64,000 nucleotides of DNA from NCBI RefSeq assembly GCF_002913715.1, contig NZ_PPCE01000009.1:62001-126000 (forward strand). The letters run 5' to 3'. Position numbers and translations under genes: made by a program. Position 1 is the stretch's first letter, and each line of letters starts with the position of its first letter. This document shows positions 38,061-47,362 of the stretch, piece after piece. Origin of the DNA: Campylobacter concisus (GTDB lineage: Bacteria > Campylobacterota > Campylobacteria > Campylobacterales > Campylobacteraceae). The notes under the pieces were generated by a model, which worked only from the letters and a program-made list of their open reading frames with translations, did no database searches and had not been told where the DNA came from.

Positions 38061-38162
38061 ATGCTAGGCATAATAGAAAAAGCCATAATCTTGCTGATAG
38101 TTGTTGCAGGGGCTATTTGTGCGTGGTCAGTGCTTACATCAAACCACCTTTTTGTAGGCTAG
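38061..38162 (+). CDS. 33-residue single-span membrane peptide in the cbb3 operon
   Basis: ATG at 38061 is preceded by AAAGGAG (38050-38056) with ideal spacing, and the frame runs 33 codons to TAG at 38160-38162. The product is almost entirely one hydrophobic helix with a short C-terminal tail (about residues 4-25, IIEKAIILLIVVAGAICAW). It sits two bases after DUF4006 and two bases before the GTG start of the next gene, with no other gene in that gap. It resembles the tiny subunits known from other haem-copper oxidases, but I cannot name it. Confidence 0.75.
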   Translation: MLGIIEKAIILLIVVAGAICAWSVLTSNHLFVG

Positions 38163-38164
38163 GT

Positions 38165-38734
38165 GTGAGAAAATTTATACTCATTTTTATATTTTTGCTC
38201 TCACAAAGTTTGGCTTTGGGAGCAAATTTTGTGATAAATAATGATGAAATCCTAAGCCAAAAAGTAAGTGTAAAGCTAAATGAGATCGGCAGTGAGCTTT
38301 ACGCAAAAAGCGGTATAAATTTAGTGGTTGGCGTATATAAAGATGGTGAGCTAGAAGCTCTTTTTAAAGAGCAAAACCTTAGCTTGCCTTATGCTTTTTT
38401 ACTGCTTATAAAGGATAAAAAGAAAGTAGAAATTTTTGCCGATGCTAATACTTCAAAGCTTTTTAATAAAGAACAAATTTTAAGTGTAAATCCAGAATCA
38501 GGAACGATAATTCCTATTTTAGTTTCTAAAAATGGCAAAGATGTCTATAATGCTGCTATATTAAATGGCTACGCTGATATTGCCGAGCAAATCGCATCTA
38601 GCTTAAATTTACAGCTTGAAAGTAGTGTTGGAAATTCAAATAAAACTACATTAAATTTTTTAAGATTTTTCATCTATGGTCTAGTTGCATTTTTTATAAT
38701 TGTTATCTTTTATAAAAAGGTAAAAAATGGATAA
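38165..38734 (+). CDS. Membrane-anchored periplasmic protein of the cbb3 operon
   Basis: 189 residues from GTG at 38165, chosen because it falls two bases after the preceding peptide gene and directly yields a signal sequence (about residues 1-20, FILIFIFLLSQSLALGA). A second hydrophobic segment closes the protein (about 165-185, FFIYGLVAFFIIVIFYKK). The domain between them faces the periplasm and resembles TPM-type domains in layout, which is weak evidence. C. jejuni has an unnamed periplasmic protein at the same place. Confidence 0.7.
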   Translation: MRKFILIFIFLLSQSLALGANFVINNDEILSQKVSVKLNEIGSELYAKSGINLVVGVYKDGELEALFKEQNLSLPYAFLLLIKDKKKVEIFADANTSKLFNKEQILSVNPESGTIIPILVSKNGKDVYNAAILNGYADIAEQIASSLNLQLESSVGNSNKTTLNFLRFFIYGLVAFFIIVIFYKKVKNG

Positions 38735-39197
38735 AAAAACCTTTTGGCCTTATGCTATCGTGCTTAGCTTCATTGCTATAATTATCGCTTGTGCAGTAAC
38801 GATCATCATAGCACTGAAACATCCAGTCGAAATGGATAGCTCTTATATGCAAAGCTACCAAAATGTCGATGAAAACATAACCTTTATCAAAGAGAGTGAA
38901 AAACGCTTTGATGAGAAATTTGATCTAAAATTTGAGCCAAATTTTAATGCCCTAAATGCTAAGTTTAAATTTCATCTAACTCCTAAAAAAGGAGAAATTT
39001 CAGCTTTAAAATATGAAATTTTACTCACTCGCCCACAGACAAATAAAGAAAATAAAATTTTAAGAGCTTCATGGCAAGAAAATGATCTAGTAAGCGAAGA
39101 AACAAGTCTACAAGAAGGCAGGTGGCAGCTACTTTTAAGGCTAAGTGACACTAATGATACAAGGTATTATAAATTTGATCTTAATGTCACAAAATGA
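38727..39197 (+). CDS. FixH-like protein
   Basis: 156 residues: one membrane helix (about 9-30), then a beta-rich periplasmic domain ending in sequence typical of FixH (GRWQLLLRLSDTNDTRYYKFDLNVTK). The segment HPVEMDSSYMQSYQNVDENI directly after the helix also fits FixH/CcoG-linked proteins that help assemble cbb3 oxidase. It overlaps the preceding gene by eight bases and ends the operon. Confidence 0.75.
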   Translation: MDKKTFWPYAIVLSFIAIIIACAVTIIIALKHPVEMDSSYMQSYQNVDENITFIKESEKRFDEKFDLKFEPNFNALNAKFKFHLTPKKGEISALKYEILLTRPQTNKENKILRASWQENDLVSEETSLQEGRWQLLLRLSDTNDTRYYKFDLNVTK

Positions 39198-39320
39198 TCT
39201 TAAAATCGTAGCTTTGGTATCTGGGAAAGATTTCAAAGCTAGATTTAAATTTTAATAAACTAATCTTTTTGGCTAAATTTAAAACCAAAATACTAAGTTT
39301 TTATCAAATAAAACTATAAA

Positions 39321-39908
39321 TCAAATCTCTTTAAATCCAAAATTTAATCCCAAACGCTCGCAAGTGCCGACATATTCTTTAAATTTATAGATTAGTGGAT
39401 GCCATTTTTGCGTATCTATCTTTTCATCTTTTAGTAAATTTTCATCTACAAAAATGCCTGTAATCTTACAAGTAACGATGCTAAACCACTCTTTTAACTC
39501 TATCTTTTCTACAACCGTTTCTATCTGTATCTTACACTCTTTTATCCTGGCAGTTTTTGCATTTATGCCAGGCTCTTTGCTGAGATTTGCTGCCTTAAAT
39601 TTGTCGTGCTCGTAGGTGTAGCCAAGATTCTTTTTTTCTTCTGGTACTTTACTATCACCAGTTAGTTTTTCCATTTTTTGCACAGCTTCTAGCAGACTCT
39701 CATCACATAAATTTAGCGTGATATCTGAACCATTTTTGATATTTTTAAAGCCTTGATTTTCAATGCCTATGCCAAGCACCACCGTATTTCCTAACGTCCA
39801 AGAAGATGAAAGCACCGTGATATCATCGTTTGCATTTTTATCTTTTGTGGTAGCCATCAAAACCGGAAAGCCGTAGTAAAAACCTTGTCTGTTTAACTCT
39901 TTATGCAT
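39321..39908 (-). CDS. Flavin-reductase-like FMN-binding protein
   Basis: 195 residues forming a split beta-barrel of the flavin reductase-like family (FYYGFPVLMATTKDK at the N-terminus; SSSWTLGNTVVLGIG in the second strand pair). Members bind FMN and reduce flavins or act in redox defence. A GGAG ribosome site lies upstream of the start at 39908. It is divergent from addB, whose start lies 150 bases away. Confidence 0.8.
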   Translation of the reverse strand: MHKELNRQGFYYGFPVLMATTKDKNANDDITVLSSSWTLGNTVVLGIGIENQGFKNIKNGSDITLNLCDESLLEAVQKMEKLTGDSKVPEEKKNLGYTYEHDKFKAANLSKEPGINAKTARIKECKIQIETVVEKIELKEWFSIVTCKITGIFVDENLLKDEKIDTQKWHPLIYKFKEYVGTCERLGLNFGFKEI

Positions 39909-40058
39909 TTTTGCTCCTTTTTTGTGATTGTAGCTTTTGGCTCTTTAAGGCTTAAAATTTTAATGTATTTAGATAAAAATTTAAAGCTTTGGCTAAGCGT
40001 AAAAAGCGCTCTTTTATCAGCATTTAGCTATCATTGCTTAAAAATTCAAGAGAGAAAA

Positions 40059-42404
40059 ATGCATAACCTAAACCAACTTTTTGTCTTTACGAACTCGCGT
40101 AAGATTCGTGAATTTAATGCAAGTTTTAATGATGAGCTAATCCCAAAAAGCCTAAGTATCGCTGAGTTTTATAAAAAGGTAGTTTATGTAGATGGTAGGT
40201 TTGAGATTGATAGCACCTATGCTTTAGTGCTTATGAATAGAGCCTGTGTCAGCGTCAAAAAGGCAAACTCGGTTCTTAAAATTCCAACTGAGTTTTTTGA
40301 GTTTTTGAAAAATAATGACTATCTTTTTTCATTTTTTAAAGAGCTAGCTATTAGTAAAAAGAGTATCTCTGAGATCAAATTTAACGATATTTACGCTAAT
40401 TTTGAGGAGCATTTAAACATACTTGAAGCGGTTTTAAAAGAGTATGAGAGCTTGCTTGGTCAAGAAAATCTCTACGATGATATAACCTTGCCAAAAATTT
40501 ATAACATAAATGAAGCTTACATCAAAAGCTTTAGTGAAATTTCACTGCACATAGATGGAATTTTAAGTGAGTTCGAGTGGGAAATTTTAGAGAAAATCTC
40601 AAAGCTAACTACGCTAAAAATTATCTTTCAAACCAGTGTTTTCAACACAAAGCTAATCAATAAAATAAAGCAAATTTCAGCTATTAGTGAGATTGAAAAT
40701 TACAAAAAATATGAGCTAAATTTAAAGGCAAATGATCTAATTTGCTTAGAAAATATCAAAAAATTTGAGCCAGTCTTAGAAAAGCGATTTGCCACTAGAA
40801 GCTTGCAATGTGCCTACGCTATGGCAAAGGCGAGCGAGTTTGTGCGTGAGGGCATAAAACCCGAAAACATAGCTGTTATATTACCAGATGAGAGTTTTAG
40901 CGAAATTTTAAGACTACATGATAGAGATAAAATTTTTAACTACGCTATGGGTGAGAGCTTTAAAAATACAAAATTTTATGAAGCGCTTTACTACATCACA
41001 AGAGCGATCAATGAAGAGGCAAGCCCAGTTTTTGATCAAAGTAAGTGTGAGAGCTACGAGGAGCTTGGATTTATTTTAAGCGAATTTGGCGTGAGCGAGC
41101 AGCTTTTTAAGAAATTTAGGGCTAGCTACTTTGAGCCGTGTGAATTTAGCAAATTTAAAGAGCTAATATATGAGCTTTTGGTGCTTGAAAATGAGCCAAG
41201 ATGCGAAGAGAAGCTCGCACTTGAGCTTTTTAGGATGGAGAATTTATGCAGGTATTTTAGCTTTAGCCTAAAGCAGTTAAGTGAAATTTTCTTGCTAAAT
41301 ATATCACGCCTTAGCATCGATGACGTGGGTGGCGGAAAGATCAGCGTCATGGGCATGCTAGAGAGCCGCGGGATGAAATTTGATGGTGTGATCATAGTTG
41401 ATTTTAATGATAATTTCATCCCAGCAAGAAGCACAAATGAGATGTTTTTAAACTCAAAAGTGAGGCAAAAAGCAGGGCTTATAAGCTACCTTGAGCGTGA
41501 AAATTTGCAGAGATTTTACTATGAAAGTCTTATAAACAATGCCAAAAAGGTCGCCATAAGCTGTGTTTTAAACGAAGAGAGTATTCCTTCAAGATTTTTA
41601 AAAAATTTCAAAACAATAAAAGACGAGAAATTTAGTGACGAGGCGTATTTAAAATTATTTTTAAAAGGAAGTACAAGCCTAAATTTAAGCGATGATGAGA
41701 TTATTTTGGAGCATGATTTTTTCACTAAACCGCTATCATTTTCTACACTAAATTTATTTCTAACCTGCCCAAGAAAGTATTATTACGCAAAGATAGCTGG
41801 TATAAAAGGAGCAAAAGCAATAGCAACTGAGCCAGGATCTAAGCAAGGAAATAGCGTGCATAAGGCGCTTTATGAATACTACACGAGTGATTTTTATAGA
41901 CAAAAAAATACCTTTGATTTGGCTATTTTTAAAGAAATACTTGCAAAGCAAGATTTTTCTTCGCTTGAGCTTGAGATTTGGTCGCAGAAATTTAAAGAAT
42001 ACGCAGAGTTTGAAAATGAACGTTTAAGTGCTGGCTTTAGAGTGCTTGAGTGTGAAAAAGACATAGAGAGCAGTTTTTGTGATGTAAAGATAAAAGGCAT
42101 TATCGATAGGATCGATGCTAGCCCTGATGGTGAGCCTTTTATACTTGATTATAAAACTGGTGAGGCAAATGCGAACTCACTTCAGCTTGCATTTTATGAA
42201 GCACTTTATGGCAGCGAGGTAAAAAGTGCTTACTTTGCTCTAAAGAATGAACCAGTGCTTATCAGCTCAAAAAAAAGCGTGGATGATCTAAAGGCTGAGA
42301 TAGAAAATCTAAAGAGTATAAATAACACTAAGATAAATTTTGAAAGAAAGAGTGGAGCTTGTAAATTTTGCGAGTATGCCATACTTTGTAGGAGAGAGTT
42401 ATGA
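40059..42404 (+). CDS. addB: AddB-like PD-(D/E)XK nuclease subunit
   Basis: 781 residues from ATG 40059, chosen because AGAGAAAA lies upstream and the open frame before it crosses the promoter region of the divergent gene. The N-terminal part is a degenerate helicase (FVFTNSRKIREF). The C-terminal nuclease domain has PFILDYKTG as catalytic motif. It is flanked by cysteines in LTCPRKYYY and CKFCEYAILC, which would bind a 4Fe-4S cluster as in AddB. It pairs with addA, overlapping by four bases, for double-strand break repair. Confidence 0.85.
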   Translation: MHNLNQLFVFTNSRKIREFNASFNDELIPKSLSIAEFYKKVVYVDGRFEIDSTYALVLMNRACVSVKKANSVLKIPTEFFEFLKNNDYLFSFFKELAISKKSISEIKFNDIYANFEEHLNILEAVLKEYESLLGQENLYDDITLPKIYNINEAYIKSFSEISLHIDGILSEFEWEILEKISKLTTLKIIFQTSVFNTKLINKIKQISAISEIENYKKYELNLKANDLICLENIKKFEPVLEKRFATRSLQCAYAMAKASEFVREGIKPENIAVILPDESFSEILRLHDRDKIFNYAMGESFKNTKFYEALYYITRAINEEASPVFDQSKCESYEELGFILSEFGVSEQLFKKFRASYFEPCEFSKFKELIYELLVLENEPRCEEKLALELFRMENLCRYFSFSLKQLSEIFLLNISRLSIDDVGGGKISVMGMLESRGMKFDGVIIVDFNDNFIPARSTNEMFLNSKVRQKAGLISYLERENLQRFYYESLINNAKKVAISCVLNEESIPSRFLKNFKTIKDEKFSDEAYLKLFLKGSTSLNLSDDEIILEHDFFTKPLSFSTLNLFLTCPRKYYYAKIAGIKGAKAIATEPGSKQGNSVHKALYEYYTSDFYRQKNTFDLAIFKEILAKQDFSSLELEIWSQKFKEYAEFENERLSAGFRVLECEKDIESSFCDVKIKGIIDRIDASPDGEPFILDYKTGEANANSLQLAFYEALYGSEVKSAYFALKNEPVLISSKKSVDDLKAEIENLKSINNTKINFERKSGACKFCEYAILCRREL

Positions 42405-45220
42405 AAGATTTTTTAGCCCTAAAAGCAAGCGCTGGAAGTGGGAAAACATTCGCTTTAAGCGTTCGTTATATCGCTTTGGTGCTTAGAGGCGAAAATATAA
42501 ATGAGATCATCGCTCTAACCTTTACCAAAAAAGCGGCCAATGAGATGAAAGAGCGCATAATCGCAACTTTTTTGGACTTGCAAAACAAAAAGGACGAGCT
42601 TGATAAGCTTTGCAAAGAGCTTAGTTTGAGCCAAGATGAGGTCATAAAAAGACGCGATGAGAAGCTTGATAGGTTTTTGCAAAGTGAGTTAAAAATTTAT
42701 ACATTTGATGCATTTTTCTCTGGAATCCTAAAGAAATTTAGTCAAAATTTAGGACTTAGTCCTGATTACAGCGTGCGAGATAGTCTGCAAGATCTGGCGT
42801 GGAAAAAATTTGTAAAAGAGGCAAGCAAAGATCAAAAGCTTCTTAGCGAGCTTGCACTCATGATGATCATTTCAAGCCAAAAAGAGGCGAGTTTCTCACA
42901 GACTTTGGCTAAATTTTATGAGAGTTTTGGTGGTGAGCTAAAAGATAGTGGTGCAAGCTATCCAGATGATAGCAAGGTAAGAGCAGCACAAAAGGAGATA
43001 AATGAGCATATAGCCTTGCAAAATGGTGCTAGCGATACGGCCAAAAAGACATTTAAAGAGCAAAATTTATTTGAGCTTTTTAAAAACAAGGTCTTTGAAA
43101 GAGAGAGCCTAAATTACCGCACTTTTAGCAAAATTTATACAAGTGAGCTTGATAGGCTCTTTAACGAGCTAAAAGAGGCGGCAAAAGAGTATATTTTGGA
43201 GGTTGAAAGATACAGACTTAGCGGCTTTAGCAAGCTCTTAAACATTTATAAATACTCAAATTTAGAGCTAAATAAAGAGATAAACGCTTTAAGTTTTGCT
43301 GATATAAATAAGCTGGTCTTTAAGCTTTTGGTTGAAAATTTTGATAAAGATGTGCTTTACTTCAGGCTTGATGGCCGCATAAATCACCTTTTGATAGATG
43401 AGTTTCAAGATACAAACGTGATCCAATATGAGATCATCTTGCCAATTATCAATGAAATCGTTTCAGGATACGGACAAAACGGACTTGGAAGCTTCTTTTA
43501 TGTTGGAGATACGAAGCAGAGTATCTATAAATTTAGGGGCGGTAAAAAAGAGCTTTTCGATAAGCTTGGAGATGATTTTAGTCAGATAGATATAGAAAAT
43601 TTACCAAGCAACTACCGCAGTTTAAAGGCTTTAGTGAAATTTAATAACGCTATTTTTGAAGAAATTTATCATAGATATGGGCTTAGCTTTGAGCCACAAG
43701 AGCCAGCTAAAAAAGATAAGGAGCTAAACTACAAAGTAAGTGGCGAGTGTCCTTATTTTGAAGCCGAGGAAGATGATTACGGCTACTTGCGCGTGCTAAG
43801 CGATGAAGATATCGCGGGTGCAGCAGTTTCACAAGTAAAAGAGCTACTTGCAGCTGGCGTAAACGCAAGTGAGATAACTGTGCTTTGCTGGAAAAATAGC
43901 GACATCAGACTTATCTCAGAGGTGCTTAGCAGTGAGGAGATAAAAAGCATAAATGAAGGCACCTTGGAGCTAAAGCGAACGCCGTTTGTTGCAGCGATCA
44001 TCGAGTATGCAAAATTTTGTCTTTTTGGTGAAGAAATTTATGAAAAAAATGTAAAAGCACTCATAAATACAAATCCTAAAAAATTAAAAATAAAAGCTGA
44101 AGATAGTGCGACAAAAAGCCTATTTTATCTAGCTAAAAATTTATATATAAATATGGCTGATGTTGATATTCTAAGGCTTTTTGAGCTAAGTAATTGCTAT
44201 AAAAATTTAAGTGATTTTATCTTTAACCTTGAAAATTTCAGCTCTAAAATCAGTCCTAAAAATGCTGACGGAGTAAAGATAATGACTGTTCATAAATCAA
44301 AAGGGCTTGAGTTTGCTCACGTCATAGTTTGCGATATGATGGGCAAGGGCAGGGGCGATGACTCAAATTTCATAACCGAATACAGCGAAAAGGGCGAGTG
44401 GATCGTAAAGAGTAAAATTTCAGGTAGAGAAAATTTTGATAGCGACTACGCAATAGTTTTAGAGCAGATGAAAGAGCTTGAGAAGCAAGAAAATATCAAT
44501 AAAATTTACGTTGCTTTCACTAGAGCCACAAAGTCGCTTATTATCATTAAACAAGCTGCTCCAAGTGGAAATAGTCCTAGCTTTTTTTCTTTTTATACTA
44601 GAAGTGATAAAAGCGAAGTAAACGACTATCTTGATCTAAAAGAGTTTAGTTTTGGCAAAATTTTGCCTAGCAAGAGTGAGCAAAAAGAGGCAAAAAAAGA
44701 TGAAAAAATGCCTGAAATTTTAAAGATAGAAAGGCAAGAGGTAGAGGCAAGAGAGCAAAAAACGAGCGGTAAAAATTTAGAGGCAATCTACTTTGGCTTA
44801 GCGTTTCACTATTTACTCGAGATGAGTGAGAAATTTGATGAAAAATCGCTTTTAAAAGCTAAGAGTTTAATGCTAAATAAATTTTATAAATTTCTCTCAC
44901 CTGATAGACTTGAAGATGCTTTTAAACGGGCAAAAATGCTAATAAATGAGCCAAAATTTCTAGAGTGCATAAAAGATAAAGAAATTTACAAAGAGCAGCC
45001 ATTTAAAGTAAAAAATGAACTAAAGCAGATGGACTTATTTTGTATTGGAGAGAGCGAAATTTGTGTGATTGACTATAAAACGACAGATAAAAATATTGAG
45101 GAAAATAAAAAACAAGTTGGAGAATACAAAGAGGCATTAGGTAAATTTTATCCAAAGCATAGTATAATCGCCGTCATCTTCTACGCTCTTGATGGAAAAA
45201 TTTCATATATTGAAGTTTAA
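42401..45220 (+). CDS. addA: AddA/RecB-type helicase-nuclease
   Basis: 939 residues. The UvrD-type helicase has Walker A KASAGSGKTF near the N-terminus, Walker B LLIDEFQDTN, VGDTKQSIYKFRGG (motif III) and VAFTRATKSL (motif VI). The C-terminal nuclease has VIDYKTTDKN. It is shorter than AddA of Firmicutes, as is usual in Campylobacterota. ATG overlaps addB. The complex resects broken ends for RecA loading. Confidence 0.9.
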   Translation: MKDFLALKASAGSGKTFALSVRYIALVLRGENINEIIALTFTKKAANEMKERIIATFLDLQNKKDELDKLCKELSLSQDEVIKRRDEKLDRFLQSELKIYTFDAFFSGILKKFSQNLGLSPDYSVRDSLQDLAWKKFVKEASKDQKLLSELALMMIISSQKEASFSQTLAKFYESFGGELKDSGASYPDDSKVRAAQKEINEHIALQNGASDTAKKTFKEQNLFELFKNKVFERESLNYRTFSKIYTSELDRLFNELKEAAKEYILEVERYRLSGFSKLLNIYKYSNLELNKEINALSFADINKLVFKLLVENFDKDVLYFRLDGRINHLLIDEFQDTNVIQYEIILPIINEIVSGYGQNGLGSFFYVGDTKQSIYKFRGGKKELFDKLGDDFSQIDIENLPSNYRSLKALVKFNNAIFEEIYHRYGLSFEPQEPAKKDKELNYKVSGECPYFEAEEDDYGYLRVLSDEDIAGAAVSQVKELLAAGVNASEITVLCWKNSDIRLISEVLSSEEIKSINEGTLELKRTPFVAAIIEYAKFCLFGEEIYEKNVKALINTNPKKLKIKAEDSATKSLFYLAKNLYINMADVDILRLFELSNCYKNLSDFIFNLENFSSKISPKNADGVKIMTVHKSKGLEFAHVIVCDMMGKGRGDDSNFITEYSEKGEWIVKSKISGRENFDSDYAIVLEQMKELEKQENINKIYVAFTRATKSLIIIKQAAPSGNSPSFFSFYTRSDKSEVNDYLDLKEFSFGKILPSKSEQKEAKKDEKMPEILKIERQEVEAREQKTSGKNLEAIYFGLAFHYLLEMSEKFDEKSLLKAKSLMLNKFYKFLSPDRLEDAFKRAKMLINEPKFLECIKDKEIYKEQPFKVKNELKQMDLFCIGESEICVIDYKTTDKNIEENKKQVGEYKEALGKFYPKHSIIAVIFYALDGKISYIEV

Positions 45221-45259
45221 ATGCTACTTAATTTAAGCTTTATAAAAGCATTGTTTAAA

Positions 45260-45265
45260 TACAAT
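45260..45265 (+). promoter_or_regulatory. -10 box of the rplM promoter
   Basis: TACAAT, 36 bases before the rplM ATG, in the 80-base gap after addA and with A/T-rich upstream sequence. It would drive the L13/S9 operon. Confidence 0.55.
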
Positions 45266-45300
45266 CACAACTCAAAAATTAACTTGGCAAAGGTAAGAAA

Positions 45301-45729
45301 ATGACAAAAATAACAAAGCCAAACGAAGTTAAACGAGACTGGATCGTTGTTGATGCAGCTGGTAAGCGCTTTGGTAGATTGCTAACTGAGGTAGCAACTA
45401 TACTTCGTGGCAAAAACAAACCATGCTTCACGCCAAACGTAGATTGTGGCGACTATGTTATCATCATAAATGCTTCAAAAGTAGAATTTACTGGTAATAA
45501 CAAAGCTGAAGATAAACTTTATCACAGACACTCAGGATACTTTGGTAGCGTAAAAAGTGAAAAATTTGGCGATTTAATAGCAAATAAGCCAGAAAAACTA
45601 TTTAAATTAGCTGTTCGTGGAATGCTTCCAAAAACTAAACTTGGAAGAGAGATGATAAAAAAACTAAAAGTTTATGCTGGCAGTGAGCATCCTCATACGG
45701 CACAAATAGCTAAAAAAGAAGGAAAATAA
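45301..45729 (+). CDS. rplM: 50S ribosomal protein L13
   Basis: 142 residues, normal for bacterial L13; recognisable by [32 protein letters not shown] and [22 protein letters not shown]. It is first of the conserved rplM-rpsI pair, two bases before rpsI. Confidence 0.98.
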   Translation: MTKITKPNEVKRDWIVVDAAGKRFGRLLTEVATILRGKNKPCFTPNVDCGDYVIIINASKVEFTGNNKAEDKLYHRHSGYFGSVKSEKFGDLIANKPEKLFKLAVRGMLPKTKLGREMIKKLKVYAGSEHPHTAQIAKKEGK

Positions 45730-45731
45730 TT

Positions 45732-46121
45732 ATGGCAAAAGTTTATGCAACTGGTAAAAGAAAAACTGCCGTAGCAAAGGTTTGGATAAAAGCTGGAAGC
45801 GGTAAAATCGTAGTAAATGGTATGGACCTTAATACTTGGCTTGGCGGACATGAAGCTATAAAGCTTAAAGTAATTCAGCCACTTTTAGTAACAAAACAAG
45901 AGAGTTTAATAGATGTAGTAGCTACAACTTTAGGTGGTGGTTATTCAGCACAAGCTGAGGCTTTAAGACACGGCATTTCACGTGCTTTAGCTGACATGGA
46001 TGCTGATTTTAGAGCAGCACTTAAACCAAAAGGCTTATTAACTAGAGACTCTCGTGTTGTTGAACGTAAGAAATTTGGTAGAAGAAAGGCTAGAAGAAGC
46101 CCACAATTCTCTAAACGTTAA
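45732..46121 (+). CDS. rpsI: 30S ribosomal protein S9
   Basis: 129 residues ending in the invariant basic tail [16 protein letters not shown] that reaches the P-site tRNA. The start [15 protein letters not shown] is typical. It follows rplM directly. A modest hairpin (TTTTGCAA at 46127-46134 with its complement at 46147-46154) lies after the stop but has no good T run, so termination may be incomplete. Confidence 0.98.
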   Translation: MAKVYATGKRKTAVAKVWIKAGSGKIVVNGMDLNTWLGGHEAIKLKVIQPLLVTKQESLIDVVATTLGGGYSAQAEALRHGISRALADMDADFRAALKPKGLLTRDSRVVERKKFGRRKARRSPQFSKR

Positions 46122-46227
46122 TGAATTTTTGCAAGTGCTTTTGCATTTGCAAAATTTAAGTTGTGTAAATTTCAAATTTACATTGTTAATTAAATTATGA
46201 TTTAGAGTCGGTTAAATTTTATTAAGT

Positions 46228-46233
46228 TAAAAT
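46228..46233 (+). promoter_or_regulatory. -10 box of the cadF promoter
   Basis: TAAAAT in a very A/T-rich leader, 42 bases before the cadF ATG, with AAGGAA as ribosome site at about 46260-46265. Strong expression is expected of a major outer-membrane protein. Confidence 0.45.
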
Positions 46234-46274
46234 GTAACCACTTTAAAATAAATCCTAAGAAAGGAATTCTAAAT

Positions 46275-47291
46275 ATGAAAAAGATTGCTTTAGCTATGGT
46301 TGCCGCAACAGCGGTTTTTGCGTCTAACGCAGCATACAACTATGAGATCACTCCAACTATCGGTGGTGTTCATCCAGAAGGAAATCTACGTGTAAAAGAC
46401 CACAATTTTGTTGGTATTAGAGCGGCTAGAAACCTTGAAGATTTCTTCTTTGATCAAGTTGAACTTGGTGTTGATTACTCTCAAAGAATTAAAGAGAGAA
46501 CAGGTGACGTTGTAAGAGAGGGTAGAGCTCTTAGATACCACGCTAACCTTGTAAAAAATATCGTTGATTTTGGACCAGTTAGTCTATATGGCTTAGTTGG
46601 TGCTGGTTATGAAGATGTTCCAGCTATTTTTGTTAAAAATGAAGATGGCGGTTTTGGCCAATATGGTTTTGGTTTAAGATATCAAGTAACTGATAGATTC
46701 GCTCTTAAAGCAGAAGCAAGAGACGCTATCAAATTTGAACATGCTGATCATAACCTATTCTATTCACTAGGCTTTGGTATCGGTCTTGACTCAAAAGCAG
46801 CTCCAGTTGTGGCAGCAACTCCAGTTGCAGCAGCAACTCCAGCAGCAACTCCAGTTCTTGATGATGATAATGATGGCGTGCCAAATGATATAGATCAATG
46901 CCCTAACACTCCAGCTGGCGTGGTTGTTGATGAAAGAGGATGCGAGAAAGTTATCGTTCTTAGAGATCTAGATGTTAACTTTGCATTTGATAGCTACAAA
47001 GTTGGACCAAAATACGCAGCTGAGATCAAAAAAGTAGCTGACTTTATGGGCGAACACCCAGATTATAAAGTTGTACTTGCTGGTCACACTGATAGCGTAG
47101 GCGCAGAAGCTTATAACCAAAAACTATCTGAAAAAAGAGCAAAAGCAGTAGCTGATGTTCTTGCTGGCTATGGTGTAAGCGAGGATAAAATTTCAACAGT
47201 TGGCTACGGTGAGCTTAAACCAATTGCTACAAACAAAACTAAAGAAGGCCGCGCGCAAAATAGACGCGTTGAAGCTACTTTCAATAAATAA
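46275..47291 (+). CDS. cadF: OmpA-family outer-membrane protein, CadF-like adhesin
   Basis: 338 residues: signal peptide (about 1-19), an N-terminal eight-strand beta barrel (to about 172), an Ala/Thr/Pro hinge of imperfect repeats (about 176-195), a calcium-binding thrombospondin type 3-like segment (DDDNDGVPNDIDQCP, about 196-210) and a C-terminal OmpA peptidoglycan-binding domain (NFAFDSYKVGPKYAAEI, GHTDSVGAEAYNQKLSEKRAKAV). In C. jejuni CadF binds fibronectin; here that is inferred from position (rplM-rpsI-cadF-HAD) and family. Confidence 0.88.
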   Translation: MKKIALAMVAATAVFASNAAYNYEITPTIGGVHPEGNLRVKDHNFVGIRAARNLEDFFFDQVELGVDYSQRIKERTGDVVREGRALRYHANLVKNIVDFGPVSLYGLVGAGYEDVPAIFVKNEDGGFGQYGFGLRYQVTDRFALKAEARDAIKFEHADHNLFYSLGFGIGLDSKAAPVVAATPVAAATPAATPVLDDDNDGVPNDIDQCPNTPAGVVVDERGCEKVIVLRDLDVNFAFDSYKVGPKYAAEIKKVADFMGEHPDYKVVLAGHTDSVGAEAYNQKLSEKRAKAVADVLAGYGVSEDKISTVGYGELKPIATNKTKEGRAQNRRVEATFNK

Positions 47292-47317
47292 TCTTATTAT
47301 TCAAAGTTACTTCTTTT

Positions 47318-47348
47318 AGGGGCTTAGCTTCGGCTAGGCCCTTTTTTA
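47318..47348 (+). terminator. Rho-independent terminator after cadF
   Basis: A stem of about 11 bp (47318-47328 with 47333-47343, one internal G-T wobble) caps with a C-TTCG-G tetraloop, an unusually stable loop, and runs into a T tract. It lies 27 bases after the cadF stop. Confidence 0.92.
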
Positions 47349-47362
47349 TTTCTACGGAGAAA

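Noticed and set aside
39205..39320. TAGCTTTG/CAAAGCTA inverted repeat between the FixH-like and flavin-reductase genes as a terminator
   Set aside because: The arms are eight bases with a 17-base loop and no following T tract, so the evidence is too weak.
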